Of a stretch of DNA of 64,000 nt, positions 18,272-27,204 are shown piece by piece (positions within the stretch are counted from its first letter, which is position 1; every line of letters starts with the position of its first letter). The stretch spans positions 1 to 64,000 of the forward strand of contig CAZYUA010000004.1 in assembly GCA_964650525.1 (NCBI GenBank), written 5' to 3'. Both the position numbers and the translations under genes were made by a program. The stretch is from UBA1413 sp964650525. GTDB taxonomy: Bacteria; Bacteroidota; Bacteroidia; Bacteroidales; Prolixibacteraceae. Under the pieces are notes generated by a model. That model ran no database searches and was not told the origin of the DNA. It worked only from the letters and a program-made list of their open reading frames with translations.

Positions 18272-20152
18272 ATGAAAAGATTTTTTTTGATTTCCTTAGT
18301 ATTATTGCTTATGGCAGCTTGTGAGTCAACGAAAGCCCCTCTGATCCCGGTGGAAGATTTCTTCCGCAATCCTGAGAAGACCGCTTTTCAGCTTTCGCCC
18401 AATGGCGGCTATTTTTCTTTCCTGGCTCCCTGGGAGTCGAGGCTCAACCTTTTCGTACAGAAGGTGGGAGCTGACTCAGCCCTACGCATTACCTCAGAGA
18501 CCGCCCGTGACATTGCCGGATACCTCTGGAAGGGCGATGACCGGCTACTCTACCTGAAAGACACCGGAGGCGATGAAAATTTCCAACTCTACGGCGTCAA
18601 TGCCGATGGCTCCGATCTGAAAGGGCTCACCGTTTTTGAAAAGGTCCGTACTGAGTTTATTGACGATCTGAAAGAAGTGGACCATGAAATCATTGTTGGT
18701 TTAAATCAGCGTAACCCGACCGTTTTTGATCCTTACCGCCTCAATGTGGTGACCGGGGAAATGACTCTGCTGGCGGAGAATCCCGGGAATATCGTGGGGT
18801 GGATGACCGACCATGAGGGCAAACTCCGGGTAGCCTTTGTCAGCGACGGGGTAAACCAAACCATTCTGTACCGGGAAACAGAAACAGAACCATTTGCTCC
18901 GGTGCTGACTACCAATTTCAAGGAATCGGTAAGCCCCGCTTTGTTTACCTTTGACAACAAGATGGTGTATGCTCTTTCCAATCTTGGAAGAGACAAAGCT
19001 GCTCTGGTATTGTTCGACATTGCCAATGGGAAAGAGCAGGAGGTCCTTTTCGAAACCCAGGAAGCAGATCTCGACGGGGTTGATTATTCCCGGAAGGAGA
19101 AAAAGCTTCTTTCGGTGACATGGACGACCGATAAACCCAAGCATCATTTTTTTGATTCCGAGGCTGAGACTGTATGGAAATACCTGGAAGGCAAGCTTCC
19201 GGGATATGATTTGGTCCTGGCAGGTTTCAACAAAGAGGAGGATAAGCTGATTGTCCGCACATACAACGACCGGAGCCGTGGGGCCTATTATTTCTTTGAC
19301 CGGAATACGAAGGAGCTCACCCACCTGACCGATCTGGCTCCCTGGCTGAATGAGGACGATCTGAGTGAGATGAAGAGTATCTCCTATACCTCCCGTGACG
19401 GGTTGACCATACCCGGGTATCTGACACTTCCCAAAGGGGGTAAACCGAAGAATTTACCGGTTGTCATCAATCCCCACGGGGGGCCCTGGGCTCGTGATTC
19501 CTGGGGTTTCAATCCTGAAGTGCAATTCCTGGCCAACAATGGCTATGCGGTGCTGCAGATGAACTTCCGCGGATCCACGGGGTATGGAAAGAAATTCTGG
19601 GAGGCTTCCTTCAAACAATGGGGCCGCACCATGCAGGATGATATCACCGATGGCGTGAAATGGCTGATCAGTCAGGGCATTGCCGATCCGGAACGGATTG
19701 CCATTTACGGAGGCAGCTACGGGGGATATGCCACCCTGGCAGGATTGACCCTTACTCCTGAATTGTATGCCGCTGGCGTCGATTATGTGGGGGTTGCCAA
19801 CCTGTTTACCTTTATGCAAACGATTCCTCCCTATTGGAAGCCGATGCTCGATATGCTTTACGAAATGGTGGGTAATCCTGTAACCGACAGCCTGGCTCTG
19901 GCCGAAGTCTCCCCCGTATTTCATGCCGACAAAATTGTTGCCCCGCTTTTTGTTGCTCAGGGGGCCAATGATCCCAGGGTCAACAAGGCAGAATCGGACC
20001 AGATGGTTGATGCACTGAAAGCCCGGGGCATTGATGTGGAATATATGGTCAGGGATAATGAAGGCCACGGATTCCGGAACGAGGAGAACCGGTTTGACTT
20101 CTACAGGGCGATGATCGCTTTTCTCGACAAACACCTGAAACCTGCCTTATAG
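18272..20152 (+). CDS. S9 family prolyl-oligopeptidase-like lipoprotein
   Basis: A 626-residue serine peptidase. A lipoprotein signal (MKRFFLISLVLLLMAACES) predicts membrane anchoring outside the cytoplasm. A seven-bladed beta-propeller follows (about 30-360; blades such as YLWKGDDRLLYLKDTGGDENF). The alpha/beta-hydrolase domain (about 365-626) has the nucleophile in YGGSYGGYA (Ser near 482), the Asp in QGANDPRV and the His in NEGHGF, so the triad is complete. Family members cleave peptides after proline or act as dipeptidyl/acylaminoacyl peptidases; the exact specificity cannot be told. I chose the second ATG (18272) because it gives the tighter signal peptide; 18266 is also possible. A strong intrinsic terminator follows at 20163. 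Confidence 0.93.
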   Translation: MKRFFLISLVLLLMAACESTKAPLIPVEDFFRNPEKTAFQLSPNGGYFSFLAPWESRLNLFVQKVGADSALRITSETARDIAGYLWKGDDRLLYLKDTGGDENFQLYGVNADGSDLKGLTVFEKVRTEFIDDLKEVDHEIIVGLNQRNPTVFDPYRLNVVTGEMTLLAENPGNIVGWMTDHEGKLRVAFVSDGVNQTILYRETETEPFAPVLTTNFKESVSPALFTFDNKMVYALSNLGRDKAALVLFDIANGKEQEVLFETQEADLDGVDYSRKEKKLLSVTWTTDKPKHHFFDSEAETVWKYLEGKLPGYDLVLAGFNKEEDKLIVRTYNDRSRGAYYFFDRNTKELTHLTDLAPWLNEDDLSEMKSISYTSRDGLTIPGYLTLPKGGKPKNLPVVINPHGGPWARDSWGFNPEVQFLANNGYAVLQMNFRGSTGYGKKFWEASFKQWGRTMQDDITDGVKWLISQGIADPERIAIYGGSYGGYATLAGLTLTPELYAAGVDYVGVANLFTFMQTIPPYWKPMLDMLYEMVGNPVTDSLALAEVSPVFHADKIVAPLFVAQGANDPRVNKAESDQMVDALKARGIDVEYMVRDNEGHGFRNEENRFDFYRAMIAFLDKHLKPAL

Positions 20153-20162
20153 AACAGGAAAC

Positions 20163-20192
20163 AAAAAAGCCGCCCATAAAAGCGGCTTTTTT
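20163..20192 (+). terminator. Intrinsic terminator, probably bidirectional
   Basis: A perfect 11-bp stem (AAAAAAGCCGC with GCGGCTTTTTT) encloses an 8-nt loop, with A-tracts and T-tracts on both sides. It lies 10 nt after the S9 peptidase stop and between convergent genes, so it can end transcription from both the peptidase (+) and the aldolase (-). Confidence 0.9.
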
Positions 20193-20245
20193 GTTTCACC
20201 CCGGCACTGCAATCACTGAGGCTGAGCCGGGTGCGGTATCCTTCG

Positions 20246-21247
20246 TCAGATCCGGTTATTCGAACCCAGCACGTGGATGATTTTGTGTTTGTACAGTTCT
20301 TTCAGGGCCTCTCTCGCCGGGCCCAGGTATTTCCGGGGGTCGAATTCAGCCGGCTTTTCGGTCAGAACCTTGCGGATGGCAGCCGTCATGGCCAACCGGC
20401 CGTCTGAATCGATGTTGATTTTGCATACCGAAGAGGCAGCAGCCCGCCGCAGCTGTGATTCCGGAATGCCCACGGCATCTTTCAGTGCCCCCCCGAACGT
20501 GTTGATTAATGCAACCAAATCCTGGGGTACCGATGACGCACCGTGCAGGACAATGGGGAAACCGGGAAGACGCCGTTCGATTTCTTCCAGGATGTCAAAC
20601 CGCAAAGGCGGGGGAATAAGAATCCCTTCTTCGTTACGCGTGCACTGGGCCGGGGTAAACTTGTTGGCACCATGGGAGGTGCCGATCGATATGGCCAGGG
20701 AATCAACACCGGTCTTGGCTGTAAAGTCGATCACATCATCCGGATTGGTATAAACCGACCGTGCAGCCACAACATCGTCTTCGATGCCCGAAAGAACTCC
20801 AAGCTCCCCTTCCACGGTCACATCGTACTTGTGGGCGTATTCAACCACCTCGCGGGTTACCTCTATATTTTTCGCATAAGGATGGTGCGACCCATCGATC
20901 ATGACCGACGAAAACCCCATGTCGATACAGCTTTTGGCTGTTTCGAAGGTATCGCCGTGATCAAGGTGAAGGGCAATGGGAATTCCTGCACCCTGGCTGA
21001 GTTCTTTGGCATATTCCACAGCACCCTGGGCCATATAGCGCAGCAACGTTTCATTGGCATACTGACGGGCACCTTTCGATACCTGAAGGATCACAGGGGA
21101 ACCGGTCTCCACGCAGGCACTGACAATAGCCTGGAGCTGCTCCATGTTGTTGAAATTATAGGCCGGGATGGCGTAGCCTCCATTCACAGCCCCGGCAAAC
21201 ATTTTTCGGGTGTTTACCAGTCCCAATTCCTTGTAACTGACTGACAT
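20246..21247 (-). CDS. fba: Class II fructose-bisphosphate aldolase
   Basis: A 333-residue zinc-dependent aldolase that interconverts fructose 1,6-bisphosphate with dihydroxyacetone phosphate and glyceraldehyde 3-phosphate in glycolysis and gluconeogenesis. Family motifs are present: AIPAYNFNNMEQLQAI at the N-terminus, the zinc/catalytic region IALHLDHGDT, SVMIDGSHHPYAKNI, the acidic VEGELGVLSG with a following Glu/Asp, SIGTSHGANKF, and the phosphate-binding LHGASSVP. The length is normal for the class. The gene stands alone between the bidirectional terminator at 20163-20192 and a 303-nt gap, so it is probably monocistronic. Confidence 0.96.
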   Translation of the reverse strand: MSVSYKELGLVNTRKMFAGAVNGGYAIPAYNFNNMEQLQAIVSACVETGSPVILQVSKGARQYANETLLRYMAQGAVEYAKELSQGAGIPIALHLDHGDTFETAKSCIDMGFSSVMIDGSHHPYAKNIEVTREVVEYAHKYDVTVEGELGVLSGIEDDVVAARSVYTNPDDVIDFTAKTGVDSLAISIGTSHGANKFTPAQCTRNEEGILIPPPLRFDILEEIERRLPGFPIVLHGASSVPQDLVALINTFGGALKDAVGIPESQLRRAAASSVCKINIDSDGRLAMTAAIRKVLTEKPAEFDPRKYLGPAREALKELYKHKIIHVLGSNNRI

Positions 21248-21550
21248 CTTTATAAACGATTTAATTTTTACTCCTGAAAATTCATCCCGAAATTAACCAT
21301 TTTAATTGTAAGCCTGTCAGTTGGTCTAAAGAATTGCCTGAAATTTCATAATCTGTTATTAATGGGGAAGTCTCCGCATCAGGTCACCGGGTGGTGTCTC
21401 TGTGCAAGGATCAGAATAAGCCTTATGGCGCCGGAGGGAGCCCTAATTACTACCCGGTCAAAAAGCAGCAGACAACCGATAAGGTAGTAGGGTACCAGGA
21501 CCCGGGTCTGTTCTGGGGCGCATTCTACCCCGAATTACGGGGAAACCCGC
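21248..21550. other. Intergenic gap between sdhB and fba
   Basis: No convincing gene is seen in these 303 nt. The minus strand has TAATTTCG at 21288-21295, one base off the -7 consensus and a weak fba promoter candidate. A short hairpin CCCCG/CGGGG (21528-21542) lies directly after the sdhB stop and lacks a T-tract. Confidence 0.4.
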
Positions 21551-22312
21551 CTATTCAGAAAATTTTGCCGACAGGTATTCCCTGTTGAGCCGGGCGATGT
21601 TGGAGATAGAGATATTTTTCGGGCATTCGGCTTCACAGGCACCGGTGTTGGTGCATCCGCCGAATCCCAGTTCATCCATTTTGGCGACCATATTGCGGGC
21701 CCGGGCCTTGGCTTCGACTCTTCCCTGGGGCAGCCTGGCCAGGTGGGAGACTTTGGCTGCCACAAAGAGCATGGCCGAGGAGTTTTTGCAGGCGGCTACA
21801 CAGGCACCGCAACCGATGCAGGAAGCAGAATCCATGGCCTCTTCCGCGTCTTCATGACTGATGGGAATGGCATTGCCATCGGGAATTCCGCCGGTATTTA
21901 CCGAGATAAACCCCCCGGACTGCAATATCTGGTCAAAGGCTGTCCGGTTAACTACCAGGTCTTTGATAACGGGAAACGCTCTGGCCCGCCAGGGTTCAAT
22001 GGTGATGGTATCTCCGTCTTTGAATTTCCGCATGTGCAGTTGGCAGGTGGTCACTCCGGTGTCTGGGCCATGGGGCCTTCCGTTGATGTACAGGCTGCAG
22101 GTCCCGCAAATCCCTTCCCTGCAGTCATGGTCGAAAGCGATAGGGTCCAGGCCTTTCAGAATCAGTTCATTATTTAAAATATCGAGCATCTCCAGAAAGG
22201 AACTCCCGGCGGAGACGTTCTCAATGGTATAGGACTCAAACCGTCCCTTGTCCCGGGCATTTTTCTGCCTCCAGACTTCAATTGTCAGTTTTTTCAGAAT
22301 CTTGTCAGCCAT
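21551..22312 (-). CDS. sdhB: Succinate dehydrogenase/fumarate reductase iron-sulfur subunit
   Basis: A 253-residue electron-transfer subunit. The [2Fe-2S] domain has DCREGICGTCSLYING followed by TTCQ. The C-terminal part has the [4Fe-4S] motif ASCIGCGACVAACKNSS and the further cluster motif GGCTNTGACEAECPKNIS. It carries electrons between the FAD subunit and the membrane quinone site. The start at 22312 (MADKILKKL) was chosen because the longer frame to 22441 would run 121 bases into the upstream sdhA gene and adds 43 residues of unrelated sequence. The gap to the sdhA stop is 7 nt, which indicates one operon in the order C-A-B. Confidence 0.96.
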   Translation of the reverse strand: MADKILKKLTIEVWRQKNARDKGRFESYTIENVSAGSSFLEMLDILNNELILKGLDPIAFDHDCREGICGTCSLYINGRPHGPDTGVTTCQLHMRKFKDGDTITIEPWRARAFPVIKDLVVNRTAFDQILQSGGFISVNTGGIPDGNAIPISHEDAEEAMDSASCIGCGACVAACKNSSAMLFVAAKVSHLARLPQGRVEAKARARNMVAKMDELGFGGCTNTGACEAECPKNISISNIARLNREYLSAKFSE

Positions 22313-22319
22313 GGTCCGG

Positions 22320-24266
22320 TCATTTATAACTTCTCTGTGATAATTTAATACTCTCGAAAACCAGGGGTTCTTTGAGGAGCTGTGGTTCTTCGCCTTCGCC
22401 GCGGTACTTCCACACCGATACAAACGCGTATTTTTCGTCATTCCGCAGAGCCTCTCCCTCTTCCGTCACCGATTCCTCGCGGAAGTGGCCGCCGCACGAT
22501 TCGTTTCTTTCGAGCGCATCGAGTGCTATCAGCTCGCCGATGTCAAAGAAATCAACCAGCCGGCTTGCCTTTTCCAGTTCCGGGTTCAGGTTGTCCATCT
22601 CTCCGGGGATGATTACCTCGTTAAAAAAACGGGTGCGAAGTTCCCGGATTTCCCGGATGGCTTTCTTCAATCCTTCTGCGTTGCGCGACATCCCCACATA
22701 GTCCCACATGATATGACCCAGCTCCTTGTGAAAATAGTCCACTGGTTGGGTTCCTTTAATGTGAAAGAGTTTTGCGAGCCGTTCTTTCACCTCGTTTTCG
22801 GCTTTTTCAAATTCGGGGGCGCCGGTATCTGTTTTGGGGGCCATGATTTCGCCGGCCAGGTAATCTCCGATGGTATAGGGAAGGATGAAATATCCGTCGG
22901 CCAATCCCTGCATCAGGGCGGAAGCCCCGAGACGATTGGCTCCATGGTCCGAAAAATTGGCCTCTCCGATGGAGTAGAGTCCGGGAACTGTGGTCATCAG
23001 GTTGTAATCGACCCAGGTGCCCCCCATGGCATAATGAATGGCGGGATAAATCTGCATCGGTTCCTTATAGGGGTTGTGGTCGGTGATTTTTTCGTACATC
23101 TGGAAGAGGTTACCGTATCGTTCCTCGATCACACTGCGGCCCAGCCGTTCTATGGAGTATTTGAAATCAAGGTAGACAGCCTTACCTTCGGCATTGACGC
23201 CATAGCCGGCATCGCACCGTTCCTTGGCGGCCCGGGAAGCCACATCACGCGGCACCAGGTTCCCGTATGAGGGGTATCTCCTTTCAAGGTAGAAATCACG
23301 CCCTTCATCCGGAATGTCGTTCGGCCCTATTTTCCCTTCCCGGAGTTTGGCAGCATCCTCTTTATCTTTAGGTACCCAGACCCTGCCGTCGTTGCGCAGC
23401 GATTCCGACATCAGGGTGAGTTTGGATTGCTGGGTTCCGTGCACCGGAATGCAGGTAGGATGAATTTGCACATAACTGGGATTGGCAAACATGGCACCTT
23501 TTTTAAAGCACTGCCAGGCTGCCGACCCGTTGCTTCCCATCGCATTTGTGGAGAGGAAAAACACATTTCCGTAGCCACCTGTGGCCACTACGACTGCATG
23601 GGCCCCAAACCGTTTGATCTGGCCGGTAACCAGGTCCCGGGCGATGATCCCCCGGGCTTTTCCCCCGATGATCACCACGTCGAGCATCTCATGCCGGCCA
23701 TACATCTGTACGGTTCCTTTGGCAATCTGCCGGTTTAAAGCCTGGTAGGCTCCCAGCAGCAGTTGTTGTCCGGTCTGACCGCGGGCGTAAAAAGTGCGGC
23801 TTACCAATACCCCGCCAAACGACCGGTTGTCGAGCAGTCCTCCGTATTCGCGCGCAAAGGGAACCCCCTGCGCCACGCACTGGTCTATAATCAGGGGGGA
23901 AACCTCTGCCAGCCGGTATACATTGGCTTCCCTCGAACGGTAATCACCCCCTTTGATCGTGTCGTAAAACAACCGGTATACCGAGTCGTTGTCGTTCTGG
24001 TAATTCTTGGCTGCATTGATGCCTCCCTGGGCAGCAATCGAATGGGCCCGCCGGGGAGAGTCCTGATAACAAAACGCCTTGACATTATATCCCAACTCGG
24101 CAAGGGAGGCCGCTGCCGAAGCTCCCCCCAAGCCGGTTCCCACGACAATGACTTCCAATTTTCTTTTATTGGCTGGACTCACCACCCGGATGGCTGCCTT
24201 GTGCCTGGACCATTTTTCTGCCAGGGGCCCTGCCGGTATTTTTGAATCAAGTATCTGCATATTCAT
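22320..24266 (-). CDS. sdhA: Succinate dehydrogenase/fumarate reductase flavoprotein subunit
   Basis: A 648-residue catalytic subunit. The FAD-binding GTGLGGASAAASLAELG comes near residue 43, followed by PRRAHSIAAQGGINA, the expected site of covalent FAD attachment to His. The active-site region includes YVQIHPTCIP and a C-terminal HYAMGGTWVDYNL. It interconverts succinate and fumarate in the cytoplasm at the inner membrane. In Bacteroidota this C-A-B enzyme often works as a menaquinol-dependent fumarate reductase in anaerobic energy metabolism; the direction cannot be deduced from sequence alone. Translation may begin at either of two nearby ATGs (24266 or 24260). Confidence 0.97.
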   Translation of the reverse strand: MNMQILDSKIPAGPLAEKWSRHKAAIRVVSPANKRKLEVIVVGTGLGGASAAASLAELGYNVKAFCYQDSPRRAHSIAAQGGINAAKNYQNDNDSVYRLFYDTIKGGDYRSREANVYRLAEVSPLIIDQCVAQGVPFAREYGGLLDNRSFGGVLVSRTFYARGQTGQQLLLGAYQALNRQIAKGTVQMYGRHEMLDVVIIGGKARGIIARDLVTGQIKRFGAHAVVVATGGYGNVFFLSTNAMGSNGSAAWQCFKKGAMFANPSYVQIHPTCIPVHGTQQSKLTLMSESLRNDGRVWVPKDKEDAAKLREGKIGPNDIPDEGRDFYLERRYPSYGNLVPRDVASRAAKERCDAGYGVNAEGKAVYLDFKYSIERLGRSVIEERYGNLFQMYEKITDHNPYKEPMQIYPAIHYAMGGTWVDYNLMTTVPGLYSIGEANFSDHGANRLGASALMQGLADGYFILPYTIGDYLAGEIMAPKTDTGAPEFEKAENEVKERLAKLFHIKGTQPVDYFHKELGHIMWDYVGMSRNAEGLKKAIREIRELRTRFFNEVIIPGEMDNLNPELEKASRLVDFFDIGELIALDALERNESCGGHFREESVTEEGEALRNDEKYAFVSVWKYRGEGEEPQLLKEPLVFESIKLSQRSYK

Positions 24267-24281
24267 AACGTATTTGTGTTA

Positions 24282-24962
24282 TCACTTGAAAATGATAAAG
24301 TATATAGGGATGATGGCAAACCCTGACGCCACCAGGATAGCATAAACAAAGGCAACCCGCTGCAACCGGACCAGCCACTGCTTGTTGTTGAACCCAATAG
24401 TCTGAAATGCCGACCAGAAACCATGCGTTATATGCAAACCCAATAATGCTGCTCCTGCTATGTACAGTAAGCAATACACAAGACTCTCCCTAAACAGGGT
24501 GCTTACCAGAGCATAGGTGTTGTGCATTCCTGCCCCCTCCATACCTTCCTCCAGTAAGGGAGATCCGGTGAATTTGATCTTCCAGTAGAAATTCACCAGG
24601 TGAATAAACAGAAATGCAAAAATCAACGCTCCCAGGATCAGCATATTACGTGAAGACCAGGTACTGGCTGCCGACAAATCCTGTTTTTTATATTTTACCG
24701 GCCTGGCCCTCCAGTTTTCCAGAGTGATCAGCAGAGACCAGAGAATGTGAATCAAAAAACCCAGCGCCAATAGTGGTTCTACAATTCTGATTACAGGATT
24801 GCTGACCATAAAGTGGGCTCCCTGGTTGTAGAGTTGCCCCGTGTCGTCGAATATCAAGAACAGATTAACCGTCAAATGGACAAGGATAAACAACAACAGG
24901 AATATACCGGTGACACTCATCAGGAATTTCCTTCCTATTGAGGCAAAAAGAAACCTGCTCAT
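24282..24962 (-). CDS. sdhC: Succinate dehydrogenase/fumarate reductase cytochrome b subunit
   Basis: A 226-residue membrane anchor of the di-haem b558 type with about five transmembrane helices (FLMSVTGIFLLLFILVHLTV; LALGFLIHILWSLLITLEN; MLILGALIFAFLFIHLVNF; LVYCLLYIAGAALLGLHITH; VAFVYAILVASGFAIIPIYF). Histidines within these helices (ILVHLTV, FLIHILW, LFIHLVN, LGLHITH) are the likely haem ligands. It carries the quinone site and anchors SdhA/B. It is the first gene of the sdhCAB operon, 15 nt ahead of sdhA. No exact promoter consensus was found in the 260-nt region shared with the divergent zinc-ribbon gene. Confidence 0.95.
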   Translation of the reverse strand: MSRFLFASIGRKFLMSVTGIFLLLFILVHLTVNLFLIFDDTGQLYNQGAHFMVSNPVIRIVEPLLALGFLIHILWSLLITLENWRARPVKYKKQDLSAASTWSSRNMLILGALIFAFLFIHLVNFYWKIKFTGSPLLEEGMEGAGMHNTYALVSTLFRESLVYCLLYIAGAALLGLHITHGFWSAFQTIGFNNKQWLVRLQRVAFVYAILVASGFAIIPIYFIIFK

Positions 24963-25223
24963 AGATGATATGTTTTAATTAGTCACGATGTTTTCGAACG
25001 ATACCTTCCGGAAACTCCCTGCTCCTGACCTGGCCAGGGGACCCACCTGTACGGTGCCGGGATGGTTTCCGGGATTCAGGTACCCAAAATATTAAAAAAA
25101 ACGGAGATAATCTTTGTTTCAATTGAAAAGTATGTTTAAGGGCATTAAAAACAGCAATAAAAGGTGGTTAGCTATTCTATCGTCTACATTTTGCCTAAAT
25201 TTATTGCAGGTAAAACAGGTTGT

Positions 25224-25673
25224 ATGGTTGGTCGTGCCTATACGTATAAATGCAGTCGTTGTTCTTATGAGGAAAGGTTGAAGCAGGGACATGGATATCT
25301 TGTTAAACCTCAGTCATTTGAAGAATACAGGGAAAATCCCCGGAAATTGTTCCATTATGAGATTCATAACAAAATCCTGAAGCTTTCGCGCGATCATCCG
25401 GCGATGGAGATTAACGCTACTTTCCAGGTTTATCGTTGCCGGAAGTGCAATTTGTTGCATAACAAGATCCAGGTAACCATTTACGATGGGGAAGCCCTTT
25501 TGCACATCAACCGGTTCAAATGTACCCTCTGTCGTACCAGGCTGAAGCTCACGAACATTCACCGGTTGAAGACAGCGACCTGTCCGGCATGCGGAAAGCC
25601 CAAATTCCGCCGGCAATCATCGGATGATCTGTTTAACCGGAAGGCTAGAAAAACAAGCTTGCCAAAAGAGTAA
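25224..25673 (+). CDS. Zinc-ribbon protein of unknown function
   Basis: A 149-residue basic protein with three CxxC pairs or more: YKCSRCSYEE at the N-terminus, YRCRKCNLLHNK in the middle, FKCTLCRTRL, and ATCPACGKPKF near the C-terminus. These would build two zinc ribbons of the rubredoxin/rubrerythrin-knuckle kind, often seen in nucleic-acid-binding or redox proteins. The ATG at 25224 (MVGRAYTYKCSRC) is preferred over a GTG 60 nt upstream because the conserved-looking part begins there. The last 29 nt overlap the 3' end of the convergent permease gene. I cannot assign a function. Confidence 0.7.
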   Translation: MVGRAYTYKCSRCSYEERLKQGHGYLVKPQSFEEYRENPRKLFHYEIHNKILKLSRDHPAMEINATFQVYRCRKCNLLHNKIQVTIYDGEALLHINRFKCTLCRTRLKLTNIHRLKTATCPACGKPKFRRQSSDDLFNRKARKTSLPKE

Positions 25674-27003
25674 AGCCCAGACCGCAGAAAGCAATGATAG
25701 TCTCCATGACCGTCCACGACCGGAGGGTTTGATTTTCGTTCAATCGCAGGTATTTTCCCACCAGCCAGAAGCCACTGTCGTTCACGTGCGAGGCAATAGT
25801 GGCACCGGAGGCAATTGCGATGACGATGAGGGCTTTATCAGGGTCGGAAAGCATGAATGGTCCGGTCATGGGAGCAATAATTCCTGCTGCTGTGATCATC
25901 GCGACGGTAGCAGAACCTTGGGTGAGCCTTACGACGGCAGCCAGTAACCAGGCCAGCAGTATCGGCGATAAGGCTGACCCGGCCATGGTTTCGGCCATGA
26001 TTTTCCCGATTCCGCTGTCGACCATAACTTGTTTCAATACGCCTCCTGCTCCTGTAATCAGGATAATAATACTGGCAGGTCCCAGTGCTTTTGTGGTCAG
26101 ATTCAGAACCTGTTGCCGCGGCATGCCCCGACGCAGGCAGAGCAGCCAGATGGCCAGCAGTGTTGAAACGATCAGTGCTGTAAAAGGGTGACCACAAAAA
26201 GCCACCACCCTGGTAAACCAGGAAGGGGACAAGATTTCCTTTGCCGTCAGAACACCAGTCAGGGTGTTGAAAAGGATCAATATCAGCGGTATGCCGATCA
26301 GGGTTGCTATCAGCCCGAAAGAAGGAAGCAGGGTTCCGGCCGGCTCCTCTTTGTCAGGTTCATCTGTCAAAGCCGGAGGATGGACAATAATTTTCGCGGC
26401 AATATATTTTCCCCAAACCGGACCGGAAAGAATGGCTGTCGGGATTCCCGTCAGAATACCCAGGAGGATTACCCATCCCAGGGGTGCCTGGATGATGTCC
26501 GCCACGGCTACCGGTCCGGGAGTCGGAGGAACAAAACTGTGCGCAACCGCCAATCCCGCCAGCAATGGGATGGCATAGTACAGAAGCGACCTTCCCGTGT
26601 CCCTGGCCAGGGCATACAGGATAGGTACCAGGATGATAAAACCGACATCGAAAAAGACCGGTATAGCAACGATAAACCCGGTCAGCATCATGGCCCAGGA
26701 GGCTTTTCCCTTACCGAAACGCCTTAACAGCGATCGGGCCAGTGATTCTGCCCCTCCTGAACTTTCCAACACCTGGCCGAAAATCGCACCCAGCCCTACC
26801 ACTGTGGCTACAAATCCCAGCGTACTCCCCATCCCTTCCTGTATGCTCCTGGTAATATCCTCCAAGGGCATCCCGGTGAGAATGCCGAAATAAATGGCGG
26901 TGAGCAGCAAAGCGATGAACGCATTTAGTTTAAGCTTCAGCACCATCAGCAGCAACAGCATTACTGCCGACACTACCAGGAATACTATGAAGTATACCGA
27001 CAT
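25645..27003 (-). CDS. GntP family permease (gluconate:H+ symporter-like)
   Basis: A 452-residue integral membrane protein with about 12 hydrophobic segments. It begins with a FIVFLVVSAVMLLLLMVLKL helix and has GntP-type landmarks: the MPLEDITRSIQEGMGSTLGF loop, IGLGAIFG-like glycine-rich helix (VVGLGAIFGQVLESSGGAE), the FVPPTPGPVA loop, ITGAGGVLKQVMVDSGIG, and SHVNDSGFWLV near the C-terminus. Members import gluconate or related sugar acids with protons. No gluconate kinase or dehydrogenase lies nearby. Its neighbour on the other side, divergent and 200 nt away, is the corrinoid methyl-transfer module, so uptake of a different (perhaps methylated) acid is conceivable, but that is speculation from position. 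Confidence 0.92.
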   Translation of the reverse strand: MSVYFIVFLVVSAVMLLLLMVLKLKLNAFIALLLTAIYFGILTGMPLEDITRSIQEGMGSTLGFVATVVGLGAIFGQVLESSGGAESLARSLLRRFGKGKASWAMMLTGFIVAIPVFFDVGFIILVPILYALARDTGRSLLYYAIPLLAGLAVAHSFVPPTPGPVAVADIIQAPLGWVILLGILTGIPTAILSGPVWGKYIAAKIIVHPPALTDEPDKEEPAGTLLPSFGLIATLIGIPLILILFNTLTGVLTAKEILSPSWFTRVVAFCGHPFTALIVSTLLAIWLLCLRRGMPRQQVLNLTTKALGPASIIILITGAGGVLKQVMVDSGIGKIMAETMAGSALSPILLAWLLAAVVRLTQGSATVAMITAAGIIAPMTGPFMLSDPDKALIVIAIASGATIASHVNDSGFWLVGKYLRLNENQTLRSWTVMETIIAFCGLGFTLLASLFF

Positions 27004-27204
27004 AGGCCTGTCTCCGGAAATAGTCCGAAAATACGAATTCCCGGGCGATTCTCATCCGGTTTGCAGAAGGGTAATTTTAAGATTTTATGCAAACGGGGCC
27101 GCGGATTTCACTTTGATGTTCCTTTGCACCGCAATTTTTACCATCATGATAAACCACTTAGCCAAGGTTTTTCTATTTTTGTCTGAAACCTAATGCCTGC
27201 CATT

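Noticed and set aside
21528..21542. CCCCG/CGGGG hairpin after sdhB as a terminator
   Set aside because: Only a 5-bp stem without a T-tract on the minus strand; mentioned in the gap entry but not called.
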